DNA of 64,000 bases, taken from Ignelater luminosus. Lineage: Eukaryota; Arthropoda; Insecta; Coleoptera; Elateridae. Position 1 is the first letter of the stretch. Each line of letters starts with the position of its first letter. The notes beneath the pieces were generated by a model. The model did not search any database and had not been told where the DNA came from. It saw nothing but the letters and a program-made list of their open reading frames with translations. The stretch covers positions 1 through 64,000 of the forward strand of contig VTPC01004299.1 in NCBI GenBank assembly GCA_011009095.1. Direction: 5' to 3'. This document shows positions 45,129 to 56,436 of this stretch, in pieces. Made by a program: the position numbers and the translations under genes.

Positions 45129-45817
45129 CAGGGATGTGAAAGAACGGAAATATCGTTTTTGATACGTTTTTTTGGTTTTTGTTAGTTTAACACTGAAAAG
45201 ACACTCTTGATTTTTAATTATTAGATTTTTAAAATCAAAATTGTTATATTACAATAACTAAGTTGCTTGCAACGCCTTCCTGTTAACTCGGGAGTAGATT
45301 GCGGGATCGGAAGGCCAATTTATGGCGATTCCGCTAAGTGTCCAGCATCATTAGGGCTACTGTCCACCGCATTATTCAGCTGAACTACTGATTGACAAAC
45401 TTACGCTGCTATCAGCTCTGTTTTTATTCAGGTAAGTAAAACAACATTCACTAACGCGCACTAGAGACTTTCGGTTTAAATATAAAGAAGGATTCGAAAA
45501 TATTGATCTTTTAACTCGAAGACGAACACAATCTACTGAAGAAAATTTTAAGAGAACACTCACTATTAATGGCAACTCTCGCCAACTTTATTTGGTTACG
45601 GTTAGTAGCGCGTTTATAGACTAGGGTTGTTGAAATTAAACCTTGTAAGGCAGGACAGGACAGCATGTGAAAAATTGTTATGTATCATAATATAATTTTG
45701 CAACATGTGCGTTTTTTAATTTTTAATTGTTTCTGGTTTCTTTATTGATTTTCATACGAAGAATAGCGTTTCGTTTTCGATTATTAACGTCGTCTTTTAC
45801 AATGTTACACATCCCTG
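45129..45817 (+). mobile_element. hAT-like 690-bp family, copy I (both ends present)
   Basis: 689 bp from CAGGGATGTG (45129-45138) to CACATCCCTG (45808-45817): a 10 bp perfect terminal inverted repeat with the CAGGG start usual for hAT elements. Inside: GAAATATCGTTTTTGATACG, ATAACTAAGTTGCTTGCAAC, TTTATGGCGATTCCGCTAAG, CCGCATTATTCAGCTGAAC, TTACGCTGCTATCAGC and, near the 3' end, GAAGAATAGCGTTTCGTTTT. No ORF for a transposase. The flanking 8-mers (AAATCCAT, TTCACGAC) do not match, so the target duplication is lost. It serves as the reference copy for the family here. Confidence 0.85.
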
Positions 45818-45852
45818 TTCACGACAATTTAACGTGTGAGTTTTGTTTTCAT

Positions 45853-46364
45853 AAGGTTTGTTCGTTTGTTGTAATAAGTTGAGAAATCCCAAGTTGGCGT
45901 GTTCGTTTGTTGCACTAAATAAGTTATCGGCTGTTCGCTGACTTTAAAGTTCAGGTTCCGAACACGTTCAATCTGTGCCATCTTTCGAGCAAGTACAAGT
46001 TGTAGTAGCGAATTTGACCTTCAACTAGCGTTGCAGAAAATGTAAACATATACAGATACCTAACCTAAAAATTTTCATGAGGTAATTGAGGTTGCTTGTG
46101 TGCTGACTGCGGGGCATGTTTTGGGAATTAAGTAGAAAATAAAAACAATTATTATATTTTATTAAGATGGAAACAACTAATTATTGATTTATTATTGATT
46201 GATCGAAATTCGAAACTTAGGTTATGTCAGATGAAAACTACAAATCTATCAAAACAGGTTAAAACTGCGCCAACATGTGATGAAAGCGTTCGTTGCAAAC
46301 ATGTTCTTTGTTCGTCTCAACTTGAACTAAGTACAACTTATCGCAAGCCAGACGAACAAACCTA
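45853..46364. mobile_element. possible small TIR element (MITE-like)
   Basis: AGGTTTGTTCGTTTGTTG at 45854 and, reversed, AGGTTTGTTCGTCTGGC ending at about 46363 form an imperfect inverted pair of ~32 bp (both continue to ATAAGTTG). ATA flanks both outer edges. A second internal TGTTCGTTTGTTG lies about 40 bp inside the left end. No ORF of note; the 46195-46404 frame has no motif. Confidence 0.45.
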
Positions 46365-46568
46365 TAGTGAGTTAAAAAAAACTCTGCACTTTGATATATT
46401 TTGAAAAAATCGTAAGGTAAAAGTTTTAATGTAATCAACTCACGATGGATTATTGCGCTTCGCACAAACCAAGAAGCTTGAATTGCACATCAAAGCACTT
46501 TATTTTGAATTGTTTGAAGTTTCTAAATTGCAAGCATCGTTATTATAGATCAGAGGAAACTTCCTAAA

Positions 46569-47035
46569 GGCCTGCACGGGCCAAGATTCTTTAGTCGGAA
46601 CTTTACGTGGCCCTGTCGGGCTTGTTGAACCTGTCGAGCTTATTGAGTCGGTCAGGCTTTTCCGTTTTTTGTACTAATCCGAAACTGACGATTATACGAA
46701 CGGACTATTATCGTACTGAACCTCTCCCGAGGATTCTCATATTGACTCGGACACGCGTTATTTTCGTACTGACTCAGACAAAGATTATCTCCATACTAAG
46801 CACAGGCGAGATGAGTTTCTTGGATGGGTTATGTCAGACCGGGGCTCGGTTTAGAAAAACTATCGGGCTTTTCGAGGTTACGTCGGGTCAATCGGGCCGT
46901 TGGTCCTTGTAGGGCTTGTCAGGTCATTTGGCCCTATCGGGCTTTCGGACTTTTTGAGTCAATTAAGACGTTACCGGTCAAGGTCCGCCCAGGCCCAGGC
47001 CTGGATATTTCGGGGCGCGCAGAGCTCCAAGACTT
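46569..47035 (+). repeat. GC-rich tract 6 (diverged)
   Basis: Head GGCCTGCACGGGCC at 46569, then TTTAGTCGGAACTTTACGTG. The body is less regular than in the other tracts, with a non-repetitive piece at 46680-46830 containing several TACTGA.TC.GAC words. It ends near CCAGGCCCAGGCCTGG (46992-47007). Confidence 0.65.
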
Positions 47036-47074
47036 GTACAGTTAGAAAAACATTTTGTGATGGAAAAGCAGATT

Positions 47075-47235
47075 GGTGGTTTACTAATGTCTAGTTCAGT
47101 TTTTTATTAATGTGAATGCTCCATTTGAGTTTACTGTCAAGGTAAATTCCAAGATACTTAAGTGTGGGCGTTTTTGCCGGTTGGCGCCGCTTTCGGTTTT
47201 ATTATGCGGCGCGGAGACATGACAAACAACTCAAG
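47075..47235 (-). pseudogene. Jockey-like LINE fragment (RT C-terminal motif)
   Basis: On minus: PTLKYLGIYLDSKLKWSIHI then NKKLN. This is the KYLG..LD..L.W..HI motif that follows the reverse-transcriptase active site in Jockey-clade and related LINEs. Only about 50 codons survive between GC tracts 6 and 7. Confidence 0.75.
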
Positions 47236-47245
47236 GTAAATTTCC

Positions 47246-47475
47246 AGGCTCGGCTGGGGACAAATTTGATGAGGCCCGAAAAAAATTCAGTAATTTCTTG
47301 ATTGGCCCGATAGAGAAGCCAAGCCTAAAGGACCGAGAAGTCGAAGTAGCCCGATAGCCCGAAGGGCCAAGAAGTCGAAAAGGTTTGACGGGCCTGACGG
47401 CCCGAAGGGCCGGGATATACAAAAAGCGCGACAAGCCCGAGAGGGCCGAACGATTCGAGAAGCTCAAACGCTGAT
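47246..47475 (-). repeat. GC-rich tract 7
   Basis: Minus orientation, 230 bp. Tail at 47254-47269 (on minus TCAAATTTGTCCCCAG) with ATCAAGAAATTACTGAATTT just inside it, matching tracts 1 and 9. Body of CCCGAAGGGCCAAGAAGTCG words. No head. Confidence 0.82.
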
Positions 47476-47479
47476 GCTC

Positions 47480-48980
47480 AAGCAGGTCCTTTCACTTCTA
47501 GACAAACACGATTTATTACAGAGATGCTAAAAAGAACAGTCTCGTCTACTTAATTTGATTATGGTTTTAAAAAGGTAAGTTTTTGTTTTAAGTGGAGACA
47601 TTAAGAAACAATTACATTTTAAGCTTAAGAGTATGCATTATCTCATCGTCAGTTAGGTAACAAAGATTTACCGCATCAAGATAACACAGAAGTTCAACAT
47701 TCCACACTTGCATATTGTCTTATAGTCTGTAAATAAAAAATAAACCCAGCTGATTAAGAATATAAGGTTATCTTCATGCCAAGAACAGATTATCATATTT
47801 CTTCCAGATGTTTTATTAACTTGGTGATAATTTACATAAGCAAATTACATATTACTAAATTATATTTGCGTTCCTTCAATATTTTTACTACCTCTTCCCT
47901 CTTCGTTTTTAAAATCTCATAAACTGATTTAAATCCACGTGTAAAGCGCATAGCTTTTTTACATAATCAAATCCAACCAACTCATAAAGATAACTCACAA
48001 TATCAAGTTAAATAAAACAATTTACTTTTTTTCTTTAAGATCAAAAGATTTCACATTTACAACTGGAAATATAGCGTTACGTTAAAACATTCCCGTTCCC
48101 ATCAGAGAAAATGCGCGCTCTTTTTTTCCGCTCTCCTCTCATTCCGCTTCATTTTTACTACGAAAACAAAAATAAAAATCTAAATATAGATAGTCGTAAA
48201 ATAAACGGATAAACCTCAACCGCAGATTAACCTATTTATAGTTGTTGCGGTCTCATTATAAGTGACCATTCCCTTACTATTATCATTTGACAGATGAGTT
48301 AGACATAATAAATTTACCTAGAACCACCTTACATCATTTAACTGCTTAGTAGTCACAAACACTGTTTAAATGTAATACGAGAGAGATGTTTTTTGAACCA
48401 AAAAAAACCTGTAAATTTAAGTGGAATTACAGATTAAGGTGATTTTGATTTAAATTCCAAAATAAATAAACAAAGGAGCCGTCACTCATTAATAAAGTGG
48501 TTCAGAAGCGTAAATGCTTGGAATTTTTGTACCATGTAAAATTCAAACTATTTATAGTAGGTTGTTTCCCTGATACGTCATCTTCTACATGTGTGAGGAG
48601 GTTTAAAATATGCAGTAGGTTTCGGAAAGCAGGCAGCACTGCTAGTAGTTTACAAGAAAGTGTAATTTTGTAGGAATTAGCGAGTTTTTAATGGACCCTA
48701 AAATAGAAGTAGAATCCATTAAACCAACTTTTCGAAATTTAGAACCCTTAATTTTTGAAGATACATGATGTCAAAAGCTGTCGATGGTAAATGCTTTTGT
48801 TTAATTTTTTATATCTCCAAAGCTATTTAAAATAAAGTTGCAATTTTAAAGGTAATTTCTGGAATGATGATGATTTGTGATAACAAGATTAGGCGCAGGT
48901 ATGTTTGCGATATTCTTGTCAAGAAATGATTCAGAATACAAAATAAGAAAGCTTTGGTACAAAATAATGTTGTTAGTCAA
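47480..48980. other. no gene recognised
   Basis: AT-rich with no frame over 60 codons of note and no repeat that I can link to other places. Confidence 0.6.
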
Positions 48981-48984
48981 AAAC

Positions 48985-49255
48985 GAAGACTAACTTTTTG
49001 GGAATCAAGCGCTCGAATTACAAACACCGTCTTATATTCAGTAGAATAGGGGTACAGTTGCTGAAATCGATATTGTCAAATACATCTTTATATTTAAACC
49101 AAAACCTACCAATGCGCGTCAACGAATATTGTTTTACTTATTTGAACAGAAACAGAACAAAAAAACACATTATGATGTCAGTCAGCGGTTCAGATGAATA
49201 ATTCGGTCGATTGATGTTGAACACTTAGTGGGATCGCCATAAATAATTTAGCCAA
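48985..49255 (-). mobile_element. hAT-like 690-bp family, copy J (fragment with deletion)
   Basis: GGGAATCAAGCGCTCGAATT matches copy E (GGGAACCAAACGCTC), then ATCTTTATATTTAAACC, ATTGTTTTACTTATTTGAAC, AGTCAGCGGTTCAGATGAAT and CTTAGTGGGATCGCCATAAA. Both ends missing. Confidence 0.65.
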
Positions 49256-49734
49256 ACCACCTGTTCACAAAATCTTAACCATTTGATGGAATTTTCAATT
49301 TAATTCTTATTCAAGGATTTTATTTAGGTTTCATAAACCTCTTATTAGGAAATATTTCTGCGACACCACACATAAGCGTTTTTGCCGCATGTGGTTTTAT
49401 TACTTTCACGAATTTCAACGGTATGGCTTTGATATTTCAAAGACTCTCATTGTTTTTTATAGAGATGCTTACTGTAAACAAAAAGGTAAGAAGGAGACAG
49501 ATCTAACAACCAGCTTGAAGAAACGTGGAGCTTTACAAGACATACATAAATTGTAGAACCACCAATTCAAAAATCTAATCGCTTAGACTTTAATGAGACT
49601 AAAAAATGAGGCAGATAAGTAAATTGAGCTGATATTCCCATTGTACGTTTTTACATTTTTATTTTTTCAAAAATTCTGTTAACTTGAACTTTAAAAAACG
49701 ACGAAAACTTTGCTCTACATCCAGAAAATAGAAA
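49256..49734. other. no gene recognised
   Basis: AT-rich; possibly degraded sequence beyond the C-terminus of piggyBac 3. Confidence 0.5.
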
Positions 49735-49850
49735 ACTTCATCCACCATCACCATGCAGAACGATCAACGTCTCCCATATATTTGTTGTAGTCCACCAGCA
49801 ATTGTTTCGCGTTGTCCAGCCTTGTTGGTCCGAAGAACTTGGCCGTATTC
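49735..49850 (-). pseudogene. piggyBac-like pseudogene 3, C-terminal part
   Basis: On minus: AKFFGPTRLDNAKQLLVDYN then KYMGDVDRS, which is the piggyBac P..V.DYN..MGGVD..D block with the third catalytic Asp. It is separated from the rest of the gene (50742-51670) by an inserted foldback element. Confidence 0.75.
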
Positions 49851-49852
49851 TA

Positions 49853-50739
49853 CAGTGTGTCCACATTTCGATGCTCACTATTGGGATCTTGGAAATTGTA
49901 AGAGATACGAAGTCGGTTAAATGAGAAAAGATTTGGCTATGTTGGAGGTCAGTTTGCTTATGCTTGTATTTTTTCAAATAAGTTCACGGCTTACTAGATA
50001 TTTGCTAAAAACGAAATTATCTTAATTTTTTTAAGTGAAATATCTCAGGAACGAGCAAAGATAGAAAAGAACAGCAAAGAGGGTGTTTTAGAAAATTTAC
50101 TCCGAAACACAAAAAAATTATTTTCGCAATTGTCTTGTTTTATTTTGGTTGTGAAACGTAAATCCAAATTTTTTCTAATGGAACGCTTACTTGATTTCCA
50201 TATTACTGAACTGCACGCCTTAAATGCTTTTCAGTGATACACGGTTTGACATAGCTATTCTTTTGTTTTACCGACTTATGAAGTGAAAATCATTTTTCAT
50301 CATAGTGTGCCATGGCATCTAACACAGAAAGTCGTGGAGTTTTTTTATTAAAGAAATTCATTTGTTATGCAGAAATTGCTAAAACAAAATAAATACGCTT
50401 TTATGTCGCATTAGCTGCTTACTTGATGCTATCTGTGAATGCTCAGTAAAGTATTTTAAAAGCGTCTTTTGTTTTGTTTTAGCAATTGTTAGACAAATTA
50501 CATTTATTATGTGACAAAAATCAATGATTTTCATATGTTTAAAGCCATGGCACACTAAGTGGGAAGTGCTTTTTATTTAAAAGAAAATAAGATAATTTCG
50601 TTTTTAGCAAATTTGAAAAACAAAAGCATAAGTAAACTGATCTCCAAAATAGCCCAAAATTTTTCTAATTTATAACCGACTTCGTATCTCTTACAATTTC
50701 CTAGATCCCAATAGTGAGCATTGAAATGTGGACACACTG
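49853..50739. mobile_element. foldback element with ~190 bp inverted arms, TA-flanked
   Basis: 887 bp. Left arm CAGTGTGTCCACATTTCGAT… (49853 to about 50040) and right arm, its reverse complement (about 50567-50739), share long phrases: CTCACTATTGGGATCT, GGAAATTGTAAGAGATACGA, AGTCGGTTA, GCTAAAAACGAAATTATCTT. Further inverted pairs occur inside (GTGCCATGGC near 50310 and 50550; TTGCTAAAACAAAA near 50378 and its mirror near 50480). TA flanks both ends (49851-49852, 50740-50741), the usual Tc1/mariner target. No transposase, so it is non-autonomous. It lies inside piggyBac 3, and the frames 49738-49977 and 50573-50782 are mixtures of both elements. Confidence 0.88.
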
Positions 50740-50741
50740 TA

Positions 50742-51670
50742 TGCATATTACTATTGCCGTTTTTGTGCCTCAACCCTTCCATTTCGTAACAGACACCTCA
50801 TTGCATACGACATAGTCAGATTAGCTTATAGCCAACTTTTTGTCTTCCAACAGCGTTCGTTCTGAAAAAATGATGATAACCAAACAGGCCCCTGTCTGAT
50901 AACTTTTGCATAAGTGGTATTGTTGTGAAGAAGTTGTCAAAATATACACAGAAGCCTCTATTTGCTAACGTTTTAGATAATTGCAATACTGCACGTTTGC
51001 TTAGTTGTATCCTCATTGGTACTGGTAGAGTTCTTTTTCTGGTAAACGTCAAAACAGTACAAATATCCTGTAACAGAACAAGCCAAAGCCCATACCAGAC
51101 TTTATAGGCACGTACTGTTTAAGGCTTGTCCTACTTTTGAAGACAATCATGCTCTTTTCTACACCAATATTTCTGCTGGGGATAAATAAGGCACTAACAC
51201 CTTATTGAAATGGTCTGGCATCGGCCAAACTTTGTAAAGTTTGTCATATTCGACAATACCACCTGCAGGCATTTTTGAATTATTTATGTGCGGCAAATTA
51301 TTAAATCCATGATTATCAGTATTCCAACAAAGGCTTTCAGCTTCTCTCTTGGGAGAGCAAAGGTTTGGAATGTCTGTAAGGCTTATAAATTGGATTACTG
51401 AACAAACAAATCAATAAAACTCTCAGTAAAAAAGATAGCAAAACTAAACATAGCTGAACGTACAGTCTCATTTCATCCACAAAGTCATAATTGATAACTG
51501 CCATTTTTTTCCAGGAAGAAAAACCCTGAACAATCTCCTCCAATTCTTCCGGTTGTTCGTCATCGCTGTCTCTATCTTCAAGAAACACAGCTTCTAGAGG
51601 CCTTGGGTGGAGTTGTAGGCATCGTAATCGTCATCGACATTCGATAAAAAATCAAATCGTTACATTTTTC
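50742..51670 (-). pseudogene. piggyBac-like pseudogene 3, N-terminal and middle parts
   Basis: Read leftwards. An acidic N-terminal region (FLEDRDSDDEQPEELEEIVQ, about 51530-51590) precedes LPREKLKAFVGILIIMDLI (about 51300-51360). After an internal loss come KLYKVWPMPDHFNKVLVPYL and NIGVEKSMIVFKSRTSLKQY, where the first catalytic Asp is absent, then the 50816-51052 frame with LANRGFCVYFDNFFTTIPL (second Asp intact). The sequence breaks at the foldback element and resumes at 49850. At least three frame changes. The motifs set it apart from piggyBac 1 and 2. Confidence 0.85.
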
Positions 51671-52289
51671 TTGGCAGCTCCGGCGTTGTTACACCCGACG
51701 AAGAAGGTGACATCAATCTTGAAAATTCTGTAGTAGTGTGTCAGAGAATGTCCTTATCGCATATTTTTAGAACAATCTAAGACTCATTATTCCATGCTCA
51801 AGAGTACAGTTTTAAATTTTAATAAAGAACAATATTGATATTAGTAGATATGGAAAGAAATAGTGTTTTTGAAATGGAAACGGGATCATTACCAACCCAA
51901 GAAATCAAAAAAGAGACAATACCTTTTGAATTATTAAAAGAAGTTGTGTTATCTGATAACATTTGTTATTAATTATTGTAAATGTAAATGTATGTCTCGG
52001 GTGGCTTTAATCATGGGCGATCCCGCAGAGAAGAACTTTCGATGTTAACGGTAGATGATATTGAAGACTTGGAGTCTGTGCTACACTACGGTTCTTTGTT
52101 TTTTATAAAAATACACTTGGACATCTAGCTACCAAAACTGATGAGTATCTAAAACTGCCAACTGGGCACTGTTTCCGTCGTTCATCGGCCACCCTTTTAG
52201 CTGATTCAGGTAGTGAATTGTGAACCTCAAGAGGAACAAAGACTGGAAATCTAAATAATTTGCAGTCCTTAAACGCTGTTAAACATGGC
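51671..52289. other. no gene confidently recognised
   Basis: Contains a short in-frame stretch (FEMETGSLPTQEIKKETIPF at about 51870-51930) that may belong upstream in the repetitive ORF family that follows, but this is not shown. Confidence 0.4.
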
Positions 52290-53800
52290 CAATGACGATG
52301 AAGATCAAGAGGAAAAAAAGGGACGGAAGGGGATGAGACATGACGAAAATTATTAAAGAAAAAAAACAGGCAAGAGTTAAGGACGAATCCTATCAAAGCT
52401 ATAAGGGACATGTAATTCGGAAAAAAGGTGCCTGGACGGAAAAGATTTTTGCCGATGATAAACTGCAGATCTTTCAATAATTTTATGTGATTTCGACGAA
52501 GAATGAGTAAGATATTTTCCTGCAGGGCTTAATTATCGCAAACAAGACACACCGTAGACGTTCGCGATGTGAAGAAAGTAATAATGCTAGAAACAATACC
52601 TTTACTTATCACGTTTTCGTTGGCAGTAGACAAATATTTGTGTGTAAAACAGCGTTCTTGGTACAGACGAAAGAATTAAACAAATTCGAAATTTACTAGT
52701 ACAAGGTCAGATACCCACAGATCAACAGATCAACGTGGAAAAAGTGGAAGAATGCAAATGCCATGGAACACACATATCCTCGTTCCCAATCAAACAAACA
52801 ATTATCATATAAATAAACCCCAAACGAAGATTAAATATGAATATTAGAATAAAATTTTCAAAAAACACTTCAACTTTTGCTTTGGAAGATCACAAGTAGA
52901 CATTTGTAATGAATGTGAAAGTTTAAGTGTTAAAACTAAAGGACAAGCTAAAGAAGTAGCAACTGCAGAATTCATAGCGCATAAAACAAGGAGCAATAAA
53001 TTTTACATGGCATAAAGCATCAACAAAACTACATATATCAAGAGAATGGAAATTGTTTGGCTTTATCTTCCGACTTCATGCAAAACTTACAACTTCCACG
53101 TTCACCAACATATGATCTTTTATATTTAAGTCGGCTAACCGTGAAGGAATTTGTATTCATATCATAAAGACCAACGGGGTAGTTTTCTTCATATACCACG
53201 AAAGACAGACTAAGTAGGGACCAAAGGAAATGTGTACTTTTATTAACTTATAAGTATTTAGAAGAATATGTCTCTGAGAATATTACAGAGCTTCATCTGT
53301 TTTATAGCAACTGTCCAGGATAGAACACAAACCGCACTGTGGATTAGTGGACTCGGATAGGTTTCAAAAGGTGGGGACTGTTTTCTTCACTCATTCCTCC
53401 CCTGCAATCGAGATTTTGGCACCATAAAAAGAAAGTTGAAAAAGATTGATAGGGTGTACACAGTACACGAATATACTCAGATCATAACAGGCTGTAAAAT
53501 CTCAGAAAAGTTCATGGACCCTGTATAAACCAAGAAGTGGTGGACATCTCTTTATAAGAAAATTGCTATTTCATTAGAAACTTCTTCCAAATCTGTTTCC
53601 AAAAAGTTCAAAACAGCACATGAACGTTACATTACTTTCTGTTTGACAAAAATCTTGGAAATGGAGTAGTGCAAACCCGCACATTTATTGATGGACTAGA
53701 CGTGAATACTTTTTCGTTGTCCAAATTTCCTAGGACGAAATTACGTGCTTGGCCCACTACGGATGCCAGGACTGACGATTCCTAGAGTGACAATGAGTTG
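52290..53800 (+). pseudogene. remnant of a multicopy insect ORF family, function unknown
   Basis: Plus-strand fragments in order: KKQARVKDESYQSYKG (about 52360), TKNE then DIFLQGLIIANKTHRRRSRC (52495-52570), FTYHVFVGSRQIFVCKTAFL (52610-52670), SDFMQNLQLPRSP (about 53070-53110), YDLFYLSRLTVKEFVFIS (53112-53165), and near the end FPRTKLRAWPTT (53727-53762). I recognise the order FY.....NEQ..FL...I, then a VCK..FL block, then a D(F/Y)MQNL..P block, then a closing WPTT, from a large family of uncharacterised insect proteins that occur in many near-identical genomic copies. This suggests transposon origin, but I know of no assigned function. Many stops and frame changes. The minus frame 52103-52477 is antisense to it. 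Confidence 0.6.
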
Positions 53801-55219
53801 TTATAGCCTACAGAATGTTTCTTCTTATTTTGTAAGAATATTTTAGTTTACTGATGAATAAAATCTTGAAAAAACTAATTTTTGAGGCCTGTCGCCTTTA
53901 TAACTTCTTTTACTTGCGACGCAAAGTGTACAATTGTTTCATATGTTGAAATCTGATACTGTGACGTAACTAAGAATGCCAGAATTATACCGATTGGCAA
54001 AATTATGTGGGCACTCAAACCAACATCAAATTATCAGTTGGCCGTAACATTCATTATGCAACCAATGTAAGCACGATATGCATTCTGACCACCTGTTAAT
54101 ATCACACGCCTATTTGGTTGACATTCCGACCCACAACCCGACATCAGTAAGTGATGGCACAATTGCATGAAATAAGTAAATGAAAGAAATTCGTTGCCAT
54201 TATCTTTGGGTGCATTCAGGGACACTCAGCAGCTCAATTCAGCAAAACCTTTGTCAGTGCATGTTAGGTTTCAGCACAGAACAATCTTTTGAATGACTGC
54301 TGCTACTACACATGTCATGTTATTATTGCTCCTTACACAAGCATTGCCAGCAAATTTTTTGAAGAGAATTCCTTCCACCACTGGCATTAATAAAGCCAGT
54401 TGACGTGAGATAAAGTACCGACACTAAACAAAAGACAATCGCAAATTGAACTCAATAAGGATTTTCTCTTCTCTATAAACACTGTTGTCCACGTCAGATT
54501 TGATACATCTAGAAGTCAACTTATAAGTTTGAAGAAAAGTAATTATCGTATACTGTCCTTGCGCTATTAAAGTCTAATGAGCAAAGTTTCGTTTAATTTT
54601 AATATTATTTATAATTACTGTAAAATAACAGATACATACTATTAATTTCGTAGTGATCGCACAATCGTTTTTGAATAAACCGAATGAATCCAAATAACTC
54701 TGTTGCGTAATCTGCATGATCAGATCAGAGAAAAAAAGTTAAGTTTCCAAAAATGCTTTTAATAGCGGAACTAAAGTTCTAATAACCTCAAACTTATAAA
54801 CTGACATTTAAATCTGCCAAATTTGACATGAAATATCAGCGCCTCTAGCGAAGAGAAAATCGTTATTGAGCTCAATTTGTGATCGTCTTTTGTTTGATGT
54901 CTGTATTTTGTTTTACATCAACTGGCTTTGAGCGCTGGCGAAATATAACCTGCAATCTAGACGCCGCCGAGTAAAATCTTCAACGATATGTAGTTATCTA
55001 TTCGGGAAATCTGGTCAGTTAGAATTTCAGCTGCTGAGCGTTCTTGTATGCGTTGCTCTTTTCGAATTATGTTTCAACCAATCTTAGAATTTTCTATAAA
55101 AACACCTATCTTTGGTGAAAATATCTACTTTTACATAAAATAGTGACCAACTCCAAACCCTGCAAGTATTCTTTTACTGTCAACTGTCAGTAAAGGTGAG
55201 GTTCTACATCGTAGATTAG
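53801..55219. other. no gene recognised
   Basis: A minus-strand stretch at 53880-54420 contains fairly long gaps between stops (including 54034-54225) with several Cys and His residues, hinting at another decayed ORF, but I cannot name it. The rest is AT-rich. Confidence 0.4.
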
Positions 55220-55221
55220 AG

Positions 55222-55812
55222 GCTTGCACGGACCGGATTCGGATCGGGCCGGTCCTCAGTTTAAGAATTGATCAGGTTTTGGGCCTACTTCAGGTCAATC
55301 GAACCGTTCGTTCTTGTCTGGCTTCTTGGACTTCTCGGCGCTTCGGGCTTCCGGGGTCTGTCCAGTCGTTCGGACCTCTCGAGCCTGTCAAACGACCACT
55401 TGGGAGGTTGCGTCGGGTCGTTCGAGCCTTTTGAACTTCTCGACTCTTCGGATCTCTCGTGTTTATCGGGTCGTTTGGACCTATCGAGCGTGTCGGGCCA
55501 TACTGATCTGTCAAATTTTTTGGATTCCTCGGCCCTTCGGGCTTTTCGGGCTAGTTAAGACTGTTTGGGCCGTCGGGCTTGTCGGATTACTTGAACTTGA
55601 ATAGTTCAAACTAGAGATTGCACGCACTGGGTGGTCTTCTAGTCGAGCCTTTACGCGGCCCGGATCGAAGCTGGGATTCAGGTCGGGCCAGGTTTCAATT
55701 TAAAAATTTATCGAGCTTTTTGGGCTGTTCGGTCTTGTCGCGCTTGTCGAGCTTTTTGAACTTTTCGGCCCTTCGGGCTTCTCGGGTCTGTTAAACTGTT
55801 TAGGCCGTCGCA
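55222..55812 (+). repeat. GC-rich tract 8 (two head-to-tail units)
   Basis: Two heads in a row: GGCTTGCACGGACCGG at 55223 and, after a 380 bp unit and a short AT stretch, GATTGCACGCACTGGG at 55616 followed by CTAGTCGAGCCTTTACGCGG, CCCGGATCGAAGCTGGGATT and CAATTTAAAAATTTATCGAG. The bodies are CTTCGGGCTTTTCGGGCT-type words. It shows that units can be tandemly joined. Frames 55268-55558 and 55314-55604 are repeat artefacts. Confidence 0.82.
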
Positions 55813-56425
55813 CACTGGTCCAAAATCAGAAAAAGTTGGCCAAAAGTAAAAAAACAAATTTTCCATTTGGAGAATTTTAGTTTTTAGATTGTATACTTGG
55901 ATGTTTGAAGTGTCAAATTCCGTACAGGATCTGTCGGTTTGTGATGACTGTTAAGAGAGGGAGGCAGTTTAAAAGAGCCACTTGATCAGTTGGAACGTGT
56001 TGAAAACAAATCTCCAAAATAAGGTATTGTTTAAAGTAGTGCTGTTTAATTAATTATTAACCTTTTTTGAAGATTTAAAATGGATCAGTCAGATAAAGAT
56101 ACGTAGAATTGTAATTGAAATGAAAGTGATGTGCTGAAAGCAAAAATTAAAATTATCACAATGCAATTTTTTCAAAACAATCATATACAAAAGAAAAAAC
56201 TTCACAATTTATAAATGTAGAAAAACAACTATGAATTCTGCAGAATCCTGTAATGACCCAGAAATATGATGAAATTCATTTTACGCCCAATCAAGCCACT
56301 CAAAAACATCTTATCCGCCATTTTGAATTTTTAGATTTTGACTTCTAAATCGTAATCAGTGACCTTGAAAACCCGAATATGTAAGTCTTCGTGGACGTAA
56401 AACAACGTCTTTATATTTTGACCAC
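55813..56425. other. no gene recognised
   Basis: AT-rich spacer between GC tracts 8 and 9. Confidence 0.6.
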
Positions 56426-56436
56426 GTTTTCGGACC

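Noticed and set aside
45121-45825. 8 bp target duplication around hAT-like copy I
   Set aside because: The flanking 8-mers AAATCCAT and TTCACGAC do not match, so the duplication is either decayed or never existed.
52103-52477. 124-codon minus-strand frame with a hydrophobic start, membrane-protein-like
   Set aside because: It lies antisense to the plus-strand repetitive ORF remnant, whose motifs are recognisable; the hydrophobic run is the complement of a Lys-rich (AAA) stretch.
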